Below are positions 7,894-15,373 of a stretch of DNA of 54,017 bases, in pieces; within the stretch, counting starts at the first letter, position 1, and the number at the start of each line of letters is the position of its first letter. The DNA is from Bacillota bacterium (GTDB taxonomy: Bacteria > Bacillota > Clostridia > Acetivibrionales > DSM-1351). Location: positions 1-54,017 of the forward strand of contig JAEYHZ010000028.1 in the NCBI GenBank assembly GCA_023409265.1. Reading direction: 5' to 3'. Position numbers and translations under genes: made by a program. The notes below the pieces were generated by a model. That model saw only the letters and a list, made by a program, of their open reading frames with translations, searched no databases and was not told the DNA's origin.

Positions 7894-8796
7894 TTGAAAA
7901 ACGCATTATTCGTATATAATCCCATTTCTGGAGGACATAAGGTCCCTAACGAGTTGGATTACATACTGGCTACATTTCAGAAGAGAGGTATTCTGGTTCA
8001 GCCATACAGGCTGATAGATGCAAACAATGACTATCTTGCCGGGGCATTGAAATCCGGAATTTATGATTTTGTAATTGCTTCAGGTGGTGACGGTACAATT
8101 AATTTTGTAGCAAACATTCTCCTGGATAATGATATCAAAATGCCTATAGGAGTTATTCCTTCAGGGACCTGCAATGATTTCGCCAAATGTCTTGGAATCA
8201 ATTCCTTAAAGGAGAGCCTTAATATAATTCTTCATGGGAATACACTTAATTGTGATGTAGGACATATAAACAATTCACATTACTTTCTAAGTACATTTGC
8301 GGGCGGTAATTTTGTTGATGTTTCTTTCAGTACAAACAGTGAACTTAAGAAGAACTTCGGACCCTTTGCATACTATCTGAAAGGATTATCTGAAGTAGCC
8401 AATATAAAAAGCTTTGACTTAAAGGTTACAGCTGATGAGCATATAATAGAAGGAAAATTTATATTATTTTTGATTGTTAATGGAAAGCAGGCGGCAGGCT
8501 TCCCCAACCTGTTAAATGATGCTGACTTTACAGATGGATACATGGACATTATACTTGTAAAAAAATGCTCCAATATAAATCTGGCAAGTATTTTTTTCAA
8601 AGTTCTCAGCAAGGAATCAGTTAATGATAAAAACGTAATCATTTTAAAGGCAAAGAAGTGTGAGCTTACCAGCAGATCTCCAATTGCTCTGACAGTGGAT
8701 GGAGAGAAATCCGAACTATTTCCTGCATCAATAGAATTTAAACATAAATTGCTTGAAGTTTTCGTACCCAAGGGAATATATGAGGCTAATAAATAA
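7894..8796 (+). CDS. Diacylglycerol/lipid kinase family protein (YegS/DagK-like)
   Basis: A 300-residue member of the DagK_cat/YegS lipid-kinase family, which phosphorylate diacylglycerol or related lipids on the inner face of the membrane. It starts with NPISGG (residues near 8-13), has the nucleotide-binding ASGGDGTINFVAN motif, then GVIPSGTCNDFAK, and a C-terminal beta domain ending in a substrate-binding DGEKSELFPASIEF segment. TTG is the start codon, preceded by AGGAGGTGAAGC. The exact lipid substrate cannot be told; B. subtilis DgkB and YerQ are relatives. Single-gene unit ended by a terminator. Confidence 0.88.
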   Translation: MKNALFVYNPISGGHKVPNELDYILATFQKRGILVQPYRLIDANNDYLAGALKSGIYDFVIASGGDGTINFVANILLDNDIKMPIGVIPSGTCNDFAKCLGINSLKESLNIILHGNTLNCDVGHINNSHYFLSTFAGGNFVDVSFSTNSELKKNFGPFAYYLKGLSEVANIKSFDLKVTADEHIIEGKFILFLIVNGKQAAGFPNLLNDADFTDGYMDIILVKKCSNINLASIFFKVLSKESVNDKNVIILKAKKCELTSRSPIALTVDGEKSELFPASIEFKHKLLEVFVPKGIYEANK

Positions 8797-8849
8797 TGTC
8801 CCAAACAATCATATAAAAGTCACCACGTAGTTTTATATAAAAATAAACA

Positions 8850-8890
8850 AACCCAAAATCAAGCTGTTTTTGCTTATGATTTTGGGTTTT
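8850..8890. terminator. Bidirectional terminator between convergent genes
   Basis: AACCCAAAATCA pairs perfectly with TGATTTTGGGTT across a 15-base loop, with T-rich flanks in both directions. It serves the lipid-kinase gene on the plus strand and the small gene on the minus strand. Confidence 0.85.
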
Positions 8891-8911
8891 AATTTCCAAG
8901 AGCCTGCCGAA

Positions 8912-9157
8912 TCAATACATCTGATGTTTGTTATCCTCAAATGCGACAAGTAACTGACTTCTGCCATTTACAACAGTTTTTCTGACATAGTAACCATTCT
9001 TGGAAAGTATGTCATAAACCTGATCTGCCTGATGATAATAGTTGTTACCTATGTCGAGAATCAGAGTTTCGCCAGGCTTTAATCTGCTCCTCACAACTTC
9101 AAGGGTATTTTTATCGTTTAAGCTTTCAAAATTAATTATGTTATTTTGCAGCTCCAT
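8912..9157 (-). CDS. Small hypothetical protein with a TusA-like pattern
   Basis: An 81-residue soluble protein, LKPGETLILDIGNNYYH being its most distinctive part, followed by an alpha helix and a final VNGRSQLLVAFED strand. The order helix - LKPGE - strand - helix - strand - strand resembles the TusA/SirA fold, but the N-terminal Cys-Pro motif of true TusA is absent, so sulfur transfer is unlikely. The start at 9157 follows AAAGAGG; the longer reading from 9235 has no ribosome site. Function unknown. Confidence 0.65.
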   Translation of the reverse strand: MELQNNIINFESLNDKNTLEVVRSRLKPGETLILDIGNNYYHQADQVYDILSKNGYYVRKTVVNGRSQLLVAFEDNKHQMY

Positions 9158-9370
9158 TTGTTCAACACCTCTTTTTAAGTATTTATTTGATTTCAAAAAC
9201 TTTTTTTCTGAAATACAGGTTTTATTATTAATCATTCTTTAAAATTTAGTATTTACTCATAGCTTCTAAAATATTAGATTTAAAATTTTTTAAAAACATT
9301 TGTATAAATTTTTCAAATTCTGGCCAATATAATATTGACCTCACAAAATACATTTTGACCCCCTTTACAT

Positions 9371-9402
9371 GGTTAGTCGATGGCGACTAACCTATTTTTT
9401 TT
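9371..9402 (+). terminator. Orphan terminator-like hairpin
   Basis: GGTTAGTCG pairs with CGACTAACC across a four-base ATGG loop, followed by TATTTTTTTT. It is a strong terminator for plus-strand transcription, but there is no plus-strand gene immediately before it. The rest of 9158-9569 shows no gene I can support. Confidence 0.65.
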
Positions 9403-9569
9403 ATATTTTTCTCTGCTTGAATTTTCCTGAGGAATTGGTGATAATAAGAAGGGATAACTAATTTCCCTTTGATGTATATAGTAACACCCTAATGTACTGA
9501 AGATTTTCTTAATAAAAAAGTGGTTATGGGGGATTGCAAAATATGCCCTTAACAGAAATGGAGATAAAT

Positions 9570-10238
9570 ATGAATATTGCAGGGTTGATAGACCACACCG
9601 CTCTTAAGCCGGACACTACAAAAGCCCAAATAGAAAAGCTTTGCAGTGAGGCAATTGAGTACGGATTTGCTTCTGTATGCGTAAATCCGTGTTATGTGAG
9701 CTTATGCAGTCAGCTGTTAAAGGATAGCAAAATAAAAGTATGTACTGTAATCGGCTTTCCCCTTGGTGCCACAACGACAGCGATTAAAGCGGCTGAGGCA
9801 TCCGAAGCCATACAAAATGGCGCAAAGGAAGTTGATATGGTCATAAATGTGGGTGCTGTCAAAACAGGGGACTTTGATTACGTTAAACAGGATATAGCAG
9901 CAGTAGTGCAGGCAGCAAAAGGTAAGGCACTTGTTAAAGTTATACTGGAAACCTGCTTGCTTACAGATGAAGAGAAGAAGGTTTGCTGCCGGATATGCAA
10001 AGAGGCGGGGGCAGATTTCGTTAAGACATCAACCGGCTTCAGTACTGGTGGAGCTACCGTAGAGGACATCAGGCTGATGCGTGATATTGTTAAACCGGAT
10101 TTAGGAGTAAAGGCCTCCGGAGGTATAAGGGATTACGAAACAGCAAAGGCAATGATAGACGCCGGAGCCAGCAGAATTGGAGCCAGTGCTTCAGTTGCGA
10201 TAGCAAACAGGGAGCAGGCAAAAGGCAGCGGATATTAA
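9570..10238 (+). CDS. deoC: Deoxyribose-phosphate aldolase
   Basis: DeoC splits 2-deoxyribose-5-phosphate to acetaldehyde and glyceraldehyde-3-phosphate in deoxynucleoside salvage. The Schiff-base lysine is Lys152 in DFVKTSTGF; other family marks are IDHTALKPDTT at the start, VCVNP, TVIGFPLGA, EVDMVINVGA and KASGGIRDYETA. It has 222 residues. The start at 9570 follows GGAG at six bases; an upstream in-frame ATG at 9543 after GGGGG is a possible alternative. It stands alone, without the usual pdp/deoD neighbours. Confidence 0.95.
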   Translation: MNIAGLIDHTALKPDTTKAQIEKLCSEAIEYGFASVCVNPCYVSLCSQLLKDSKIKVCTVIGFPLGATTTAIKAAEASEAIQNGAKEVDMVINVGAVKTGDFDYVKQDIAAVVQAAKGKALVKVILETCLLTDEEKKVCCRICKEAGADFVKTSTGFSTGGATVEDIRLMRDIVKPDLGVKASGGIRDYETAKAMIDAGASRIGASASVAIANREQAKGSGY

Positions 10239-10286
10239 GGAACCAGTGAAATAATGTTCATGATTTCGCAAAGTTAATAATTCCAT

Positions 10287-10310
10287 ATACTTGGAAATCA
10301 TACCAAGTAT
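10287..10310. repeat. Inverted repeat between deoC and the aldo/keto reductase gene
   Basis: ATACTTGG and CCAAGTAT are perfect 8-bp arms with an 8-base loop. No T run follows. It lies within the 100-base gap and may be an operator or an mRNA hairpin. Confidence 0.4.
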
Positions 10311-10338
10311 TCTGCACTGCTTGAATAGGAGGAAATGT

Positions 10339-11331
10339 ATGTATATTGCTAATGAAACCAGATACCAGAACATGAAATACAACAGGTGCGGCAGGAGTGG
10401 TTTAAAGCTGCCTGCAATTTCCATAGGGCTATGGCATAACTTCGGACATATTGATAATTATGAGAACATGAAGGAGATATTGTTTACCTGCTTTGACCAG
10501 GGAATCACTCATTTTGATGCAGCAAATAATTACGGGCCACCTCCGGGGTCGGCTGAAGAAAATCTAGGGCGATTATTGGCACAGGACTTGAAGCCATACA
10601 GGGATGAATTGATCATATCTACCAAAGCAGGGTATGGTATGTGGCCCGGACCATATGGAGACTGGGGTTCAAGAAAATATATGCTTTCCAGCCTGGATCA
10701 GAGCCTTAGAAGGCTTGGTTTGGATTATGTAGACATATTTTACTCACACAGACCTGACCCTGAAACCCCGATGGAGGAAACAATGCTGGCATTGGATTCA
10801 GCTGTCAGACAGGGAAAGGCGTTATATGTGGGTATTTCAAATTACACAAAGGAGCAGACTGCGAAGGCATATGAGATATTAAAACAACTGGGAACACCTT
10901 TTGTTATTCATCAGCCGTCATATTCCATGTTCAACAGATGGATAGAGGAGGGCGGACTGAAGGAGTACGCAAATGAAAAGGGAATAGGTTTGATTGCCTT
11001 CAGTCCTCTGGCGCAGGGGATGCTGACCAACAGATATCTTGACGGTATACCGGCTGATTCAAGAGCAGGAAGGCATAAGTCACCATTTCTTACAGAAAGC
11101 AGCATAACGGAAGATAAACTTTTAAAGATCCGGGCGCTTAACGAAATAGCTCTCCAGAGGGGGCAGACACTCGCTCAGATGGCACTTGCCTGGGTGCTGC
11201 GTAAGGAACTTGTTACTTCTGTACTGATAGGAGCCAGCAAAAAGGAGCAGGTTATAGAGAATGTTAAAATACTTGAAAACCTGAACTTTTCCGAAGAGGA
11301 ATTGGCGGCAATTGATAAAATAACCATGTAA
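10339..11331 (+). CDS. Aldo/keto reductase, YghZ-like
   Basis: A 330-residue NADPH-dependent aldo/keto reductase. The catalytic tetrad region is visible: FDAANNYGPPPGSAEENLG (Asp and Tyr), a Lys in IISTKAGYGMWPGPYG, and a His in YSHRPDP. The inserted AGYGMWPGPYGDWGSRKY loop is typical of the YghZ / L-glyceraldehyde-3-phosphate reductase group. C-terminal cofactor residues follow VLIGASKKEQVIENV. The start at 10339 lies six bases after AGGAGG. Its substrate in this organism is not known; proximity to deoC (aldehyde products) is suggestive only. Confidence 0.9.
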   Translation: MYIANETRYQNMKYNRCGRSGLKLPAISIGLWHNFGHIDNYENMKEILFTCFDQGITHFDAANNYGPPPGSAEENLGRLLAQDLKPYRDELIISTKAGYGMWPGPYGDWGSRKYMLSSLDQSLRRLGLDYVDIFYSHRPDPETPMEETMLALDSAVRQGKALYVGISNYTKEQTAKAYEILKQLGTPFVIHQPSYSMFNRWIEEGGLKEYANEKGIGLIAFSPLAQGMLTNRYLDGIPADSRAGRHKSPFLTESSITEDKLLKIRALNEIALQRGQTLAQMALAWVLRKELVTSVLIGASKKEQVIENVKILENLNFSEEELAAIDKITM

Positions 11332-11338
11332 ACATAGT

Positions 11339-11386
11339 AACACCCTCCGGAAGAATGTCAGGAGTACATATCCGGAGGGTGTTTTT
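11339..11386. terminator. Terminator between convergent aldo/keto reductase genes
   Basis: A 13-bp perfect stem AACACCCTCCGGA/TCCGGAGGGTGTT, then TTT. It can act in both directions between the two converging genes. Confidence 0.88.
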
Positions 11387-11437
11387 AACGAATTATATTC
11401 ATATAGAGCGTACTAATTAATGAACCTGTGGAATTAT

Positions 11438-12433
11438 TTATTCTACTATCTTTATATTACCTGCGATACTGTCGATTGTGCTGACCTGGTCAGCAGTTAA
11501 TGGACCCGTTTCCAATGCTTTGGACAATTCCTGAACTTGTTCTGTGGTCCTGAACCCGGGTATTGGAATCGTCTTTGAACTTTTCGCCCACAGCCATCCC
11601 AAGGCTCCCTGTACAAGAGTACGACCGCCATCCGTTAAAATACAACGTAAGTCATCAAGTTGTCTTAACAGATTTGGGTTTGGGAGTCCATCATGAAAAT
11701 AAAAATTCCAGTCAATATTATTTCCACGGATATCTTCCTGACCAAAAGGCTTGCTGTCTAATCTATACTTCCCACCAAGGATTCCCATGGCCAGGGGGGA
11801 GCGGTTTATACTCGCCAGATTATAGGTCTCGCAGTCTTTAATTATATCATCTGAGTTTATAAACAGATTATATTGGTGCTGGATAGCAACTGCATTGGTT
11901 TTGTGTATCATAAATTCTCTGGAGTCGGCATTATCGGTACTCCAGCCGTATTCTCTGATTTTTCCTTCTTTTTTGAGACTCTCAAGGGTTTCAAAAACCG
12001 GAGCTGCTTCCTCCAAAGGAATAAAACCAAGATGAAACTGATACAGATCAATGTAATCTGTCCTCAGTCTTCTTAAGGAATTTTCACAAGCCTTACGTAT
12101 AAACTCCGGGGAATGATCGGTACCCGTACATTCCTTTGTATCTTCATTGAATACAAATCCAAATTTTGTTGCAATAACTATGTTGTTTCGCATTCCGGAA
12201 AAGGCCTTTCCTAACAGCTTTTCGCTATGACCTGCTCCATATATGTCAGATGTATCAAAAAAGGATATTCCGAGATCAAAAGCCTTATATAATGCTTTAA
12301 GGGCTTCGTTATCGTCCTGTTTGCCATAGCCGGTATTTGTTCCATTTGAATAGAAAGGTCCTCCTATAGGCCAGCAGCCTAAACCCAAAGCGCTGACTTC
12401 AATATTTGACTTGCCAAGTTTTCTCTTCTCCAT
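11438..12433 (-). CDS. Aldo/keto reductase (second family)
   Basis: A 331-residue aldo/keto reductase of the Tas/YajO-like group: MEKRKLGKSNIEVSALGLGC start, FFDTSDIYGAGHSEKLLGKA with catalytic Asp and Tyr, Lys in VIATKFGF, and His in YQFHLG. C-terminal IPGFRTTEQVQEL binds the cofactor. The start at 12433 has GGAGG five bases before it; the in-frame ATG at 12445 overlaps that site. It is divergent from the MocR-type regulator gene, so it is a likely target of that regulator. Natural substrate unknown. Confidence 0.9.
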   Translation of the reverse strand: MEKRKLGKSNIEVSALGLGCWPIGGPFYSNGTNTGYGKQDDNEALKALYKAFDLGISFFDTSDIYGAGHSEKLLGKAFSGMRNNIVIATKFGFVFNEDTKECTGTDHSPEFIRKACENSLRRLRTDYIDLYQFHLGFIPLEEAAPVFETLESLKKEGKIREYGWSTDNADSREFMIHKTNAVAIQHQYNLFINSDDIIKDCETYNLASINRSPLAMGILGGKYRLDSKPFGQEDIRGNNIDWNFYFHDGLPNPNLLRQLDDLRCILTDGGRTLVQGALGWLWAKSSKTIPIPGFRTTEQVQELSKALETGPLTADQVSTIDSIAGNIKIVE

Positions 12434-12557
12434 ATTTACCTCCATAAGCTGAATAAGCTGGAATTGCAGCTTTGAAAAATTTTTATATTTAGTGATTCAC
12501 TTCGTTGATTTACAAATATTTGCAATCCAATTATAATAAATATAGTCATTTCAAATA

Positions 12558-12591
12558 AGAACCAATTACACTTAATTTTTTAGAACCAATT
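12558..12591. promoter_or_regulatory. Direct repeat AGAACCAATT in the divergent promoter region
   Basis: Two identical 10-bp copies (12558-12567 and 12582-12591) are offset by 24 bases between the reductase and regulator genes. MocR-family regulators usually bind direct repeats, so this is a good operator candidate. Confidence 0.5.
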
Positions 12592-12689
12592 TTTAAAGTT
12601 ACTTAAAGTTATTTATTAGTATATTGATACATATAGGAACAATAAAGAAAAACTCTTAAGTATTGTGTAAAATTGTTCAGAGGTAATAT

Positions 12690-14111
12690 ATGTTAGGTAT
12701 TTATATAGACCGCTCAAGAAATATTTCAATAGAAAAGCAAATATATAATCAGCTCAGGAGCAGTATTATTGATGGAGAGCTGAAGGTGGGTTACTGTTTA
12801 CCGCCAACAAGGCAGATGGCAGCAGAGCTTAAGGTATCCAGAAACACTGTTGTTGATGTATATGATCAGTTAGTCTCAGAGGGCTTCCTTGAATCTCATC
12901 AGGGTTCCTGCACTTATGTGTCAGAAGGAATATTAAGAATGATGAGTACTCCTGACCAGTCAGGCTGGGAGGAAAAGAAATCCGAGGTAAGGGCAAAAAG
13001 CGATATAATCGACTTTATGAGTGGGATACCTGATTTGTCAATGTTTCCGGTAAGAGCGTGGCAAAAGTGTTTTAAGGCTGCTACTGACTATGGGATGGGA
13101 AATGCTTTTAACTACGGCACTGTTTTTGGAGACCCGGAATTGAGGGAGCAAATAGCCCGGTATGTTTATACTTCAAAGGGTATCGCCTGCTCACCGGAAT
13201 ACATCATGATTGTTTCAGGGGCGTCGGAAGGTTTTCTGTTAATAGCCAAGGCACTTTCTGCGCATTTCAAGGAAATTCATATGGAAGATCCATCAGTGGA
13301 TTTTGTCAGAGACATTTTTTTAAATTTTAATTATGGTATAAAGACTATAGATATTGACCAGGAGGGTGCATGTATAAAAAGGTTAACTGAGGATGAGGGC
13401 AAAAAGCTGGTATTTCTGACGCCCTCCAACCAGTTTCCAACGGGTAGTATTTTGACTATTCAGAGAAAGCAGGCAGTCATAAAATGGGCTGAAACTACAG
13501 ACAGCCTCATAATTGAGGATGATTATGACAGTGAATTCCGGTATAGAGGAATAGTGATACCTCCTCTGTTAACTATGGATTATAGCAGGGTAATTTATGT
13601 GGGTACCTTCAGCAAAAATCTTTCACCCGGGCTCAGGCTGGGCTATGTGATAGTTCCACCGCAGCTTAAGGAAGTATTTAAAAAGATGAAATCGGACTTA
13701 AATATATTCTCCAGTCAGCTTGAGCAGAAGACTTTGGCCAAATTCATAGAGCAGGGCAGCCTTGAAAGGCATATCTACAAAATGAAAAAGGTATATCAGG
13801 AAAAACAGCTATACTTGACCCGGCAATTGAGAGACTTTTTTGGTGATAGTCTCGGTATCAAAGGCAATGATGCCGGAATGCATCTGGTAGTTGAATTCGA
13901 CCATCGACAGATACATGAAGGCCTGGAATGGACAAGGGCCTCTGATTTTGGGGTAAGAGTACATCCTTTGGAGGAGTTTTATTACTTAAAGCAATCTCCC
14001 GACAAAAAAGCACGGCAAAAGATTATTATGGGATATGGAAATCTAAGCTTAAATGATATAAAAAACGGTATTGAAAGGCTTTATAGGTTTGTTGAAAGTT
14101 ACAGGAATTGA
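12690..14111 (+). CDS. MocR/PdxR-type GntR regulator with aminotransferase domain
   Basis: A 473-residue fusion regulator. Residues about 1-75 are a GntR winged helix (LPPTRQMAAELKVSRNTVV), followed by a fold-type I aminotransferase domain; the PLP-binding lysine is in YVGTFSKNLSPGLRLGY, and the conserved Asp in EDDYDSEFRY. Members such as PdxR and GabR sense PLP or an amine and act on nearby genes. No pdxS/pdxT lies close by. The divergent aldo/keto reductase gene is the likely target. Start ATG has an AGAGG site. Confidence 0.92.
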   Translation: MLGIYIDRSRNISIEKQIYNQLRSSIIDGELKVGYCLPPTRQMAAELKVSRNTVVDVYDQLVSEGFLESHQGSCTYVSEGILRMMSTPDQSGWEEKKSEVRAKSDIIDFMSGIPDLSMFPVRAWQKCFKAATDYGMGNAFNYGTVFGDPELREQIARYVYTSKGIACSPEYIMIVSGASEGFLLIAKALSAHFKEIHMEDPSVDFVRDIFLNFNYGIKTIDIDQEGACIKRLTEDEGKKLVFLTPSNQFPTGSILTIQRKQAVIKWAETTDSLIIEDDYDSEFRYRGIVIPPLLTMDYSRVIYVGTFSKNLSPGLRLGYVIVPPQLKEVFKKMKSDLNIFSSQLEQKTLAKFIEQGSLERHIYKMKKVYQEKQLYLTRQLRDFFGDSLGIKGNDAGMHLVVEFDHRQIHEGLEWTRASDFGVRVHPLEEFYYLKQSPDKKARQKIIMGYGNLSLNDIKNGIERLYRFVESYRN

Positions 14112-14238
14112 TACATAAAAACAACTATCGAAGCAAAGGCATATAACCGGTCAGCTCTTTCGGACACCTGGTTTATTATACAGAACCGCAATATTCTTGT
14201 TTGATATTGGCTTAAATCGAAATGTTGCAGCAAATAAT

Positions 14239-14268
14239 AAGAGGCAGCAGGATTATCCTGTGCCTCTT
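14239..14268. terminator. Probable terminator between convergent genes
   Basis: AAGAGGCA pairs with TGCCTCTT, with inner CAGGAT/ATCCTG pairing around a small bulge. T-rich flanks are weak. It lies between the MocR gene and the superoxide reductase gene. Confidence 0.6.
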
Positions 14269-14347
14269 AATTAGTAATTTTACAAATTGTTATGAACTAA
14301 ATGTTTGTTATGAAATTATATTAGTAATAGGACAAACTTCCAATGTC

Positions 14348-14728
14348 TTATTTAACTTCACCTTTCCATAAACCGTGGATATTGCAGTATGCATAAACTT
14401 CTGCATTCTTCTTATCGTTCAGGATAGCTTTAGGATCATCACCCGGGAAGAGGTTTATTATTTCAAGGCCCTCGTCACCAACTACAGCCACCCATTCGAT
14501 ATAGTGAACGTCAATCATTGGATGCGGTATTGATCCAATCTCAACATTAATACTTCCGTTACTTCTCAGAGAAACAGGAATATGCTTTTCTACAGCAGCT
14601 TCTGTAGTGTTTGGTTCAAGCTTATCCATTTGCTCTCCACAACAGACAAGAGTACCACCGCCGGCTTTAATTAATGCAACTATATTTCCACAATGCTTGC
14701 AACGGAAAAAAGAAACCTCATTCTTCAT
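14348..14728 (-). CDS. dfx: Desulfoferrodoxin (superoxide reductase)
   Basis: A 126-residue 2Fe superoxide reductase that reduces superoxide to hydrogen peroxide without making oxygen, typical of anaerobes. The N-terminal desulforedoxin-like FeCys4 site is seen as CKHC (residues 10-13) and CC (29-30). The catalytic site has His in KHIPVS, HPM and HYIEW, plus Cys and His in CNIHGLWKG. Single gene, read toward a hairpin at 14239-14268. A GAGGGGAG ribosome site precedes the ATG at a slightly long distance. Confidence 0.95.
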   Translation of the reverse strand: MKNEVSFFRCKHCGNIVALIKAGGGTLVCCGEQMDKLEPNTTEAAVEKHIPVSLRSNGSINVEIGSIPHPMIDVHYIEWVAVVGDEGLEIINLFPGDDPKAILNDKKNAEVYAYCNIHGLWKGEVK

Positions 14729-14874
14729 AATAAAAATCTCCCCTCGTTATTTTTTGAATCCCTGACCGGCCTTTTCGGTGCAGAGAACCATAATATACTT
14801 TTATCCAAATCTGTTATATTTTATACCCGTTAATTTTTTATATAAACAGATTTCTTTTATTTTATGAAATATAA

Positions 14875-14904
14875 TTGACAGAGATGGTTAGCTTGTGCTA
14901 ACTT
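14875..14904 (+). promoter_or_regulatory. csoR operon promoter with GGTTAG-N6-CTAACT in its spacer
   Basis: TTGACA (14875-14880) and TAACTT (14899-14904) form a promoter with an 18-base spacer. The inverted repeat at 14886-14903 fills the spacer, just as in the feo promoter. This ties the metal-efflux operon to the same regulator as iron uptake. Confidence 0.55.
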
Positions 14905-14906
14905 AT

Positions 14907-14930
14907 ACCTATACCCCTATGGGTATGGGT
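14907..14930 (+). promoter_or_regulatory. CsoR-type operator
   Basis: ACCTATACCC-CTAT-GGGTATGGGT has 10-bp arms with one mismatch. GC tracts in a palindrome of this kind are typical of CsoR/RcnR-family sites. It lies just after the promoter, so the CsoR protein probably represses its own operon. Confidence 0.75.
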
Positions 14931-15034
14931 GGCAGTATTGGTATTATACATAGAAGGAGTACTTTTAAAAATCCCTCGAATCAGGGGCTTTGTATCAAAT
15001 CTTTACTAAGAAAAATTCAGGAGGTTATTGGAAT

Positions 15035-15310
15035 ATGCGCGCATGTATGGATGTACCAAAACTACAGACAAGGATCAAAAAGATACAGGGACAGCTGAAT
15101 GCAATATCCAAAATGATAGAGCAGGATGTTCCCTGTGAGGATATTTTAATTCAAATCGGTGCTGCCAAGGGTGCTTTGCACAAGGTTGGCCAGGTTGTTT
15201 TGGAAGGGCATTTGCAGCATTGTGTCAAAGACGGAATTGAAAAAGGTGATGCTGAAAAGACAATTGCCGACTTCGCAAAAGCAGTGGAGCACTTTTCCAG
15301 AATGAGTTGA
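15035..15310 (+). CDS. csoR: CsoR-family metal-sensing repressor
   Basis: A 91-residue all-helical repressor. The Cys-His-Cys metal site of the copper sensor CsoR is conserved: Cys34 (DVPCEDIL), His59 and Cys63 (EGHLQHC). RcnR (nickel/cobalt) and FrmR (formaldehyde) lack this exact set. Residues 13-20 (RIKKIQGQ) match the family's N-terminal DNA-binding helix. The ATG at 15035 follows AGGAGGTTATTGG. It precedes the P1B ATPase by 63 bases and a CsoR-type operator lies upstream, so copper-responsive autoregulation is likely; metal identity is inferred. Confidence 0.88.
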   Translation: MRACMDVPKLQTRIKKIQGQLNAISKMIEQDVPCEDILIQIGAAKGALHKVGQVVLEGHLQHCVKDGIEKGDAEKTIADFAKAVEHFSRMS

Positions 15311-15373
15311 GAATATGGGCAGGACAATTTATGGGTTGGTTTGATTACCTTACATATATGGGGATGAGGTTTT

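Noticed and set aside
9371..9392. GGTTAG...CTAACC as a sixth copy of the feo-type operator
   Set aside because: The arms match but the spacer is ten bases, not six, and a T run follows directly; it is a terminator hairpin.
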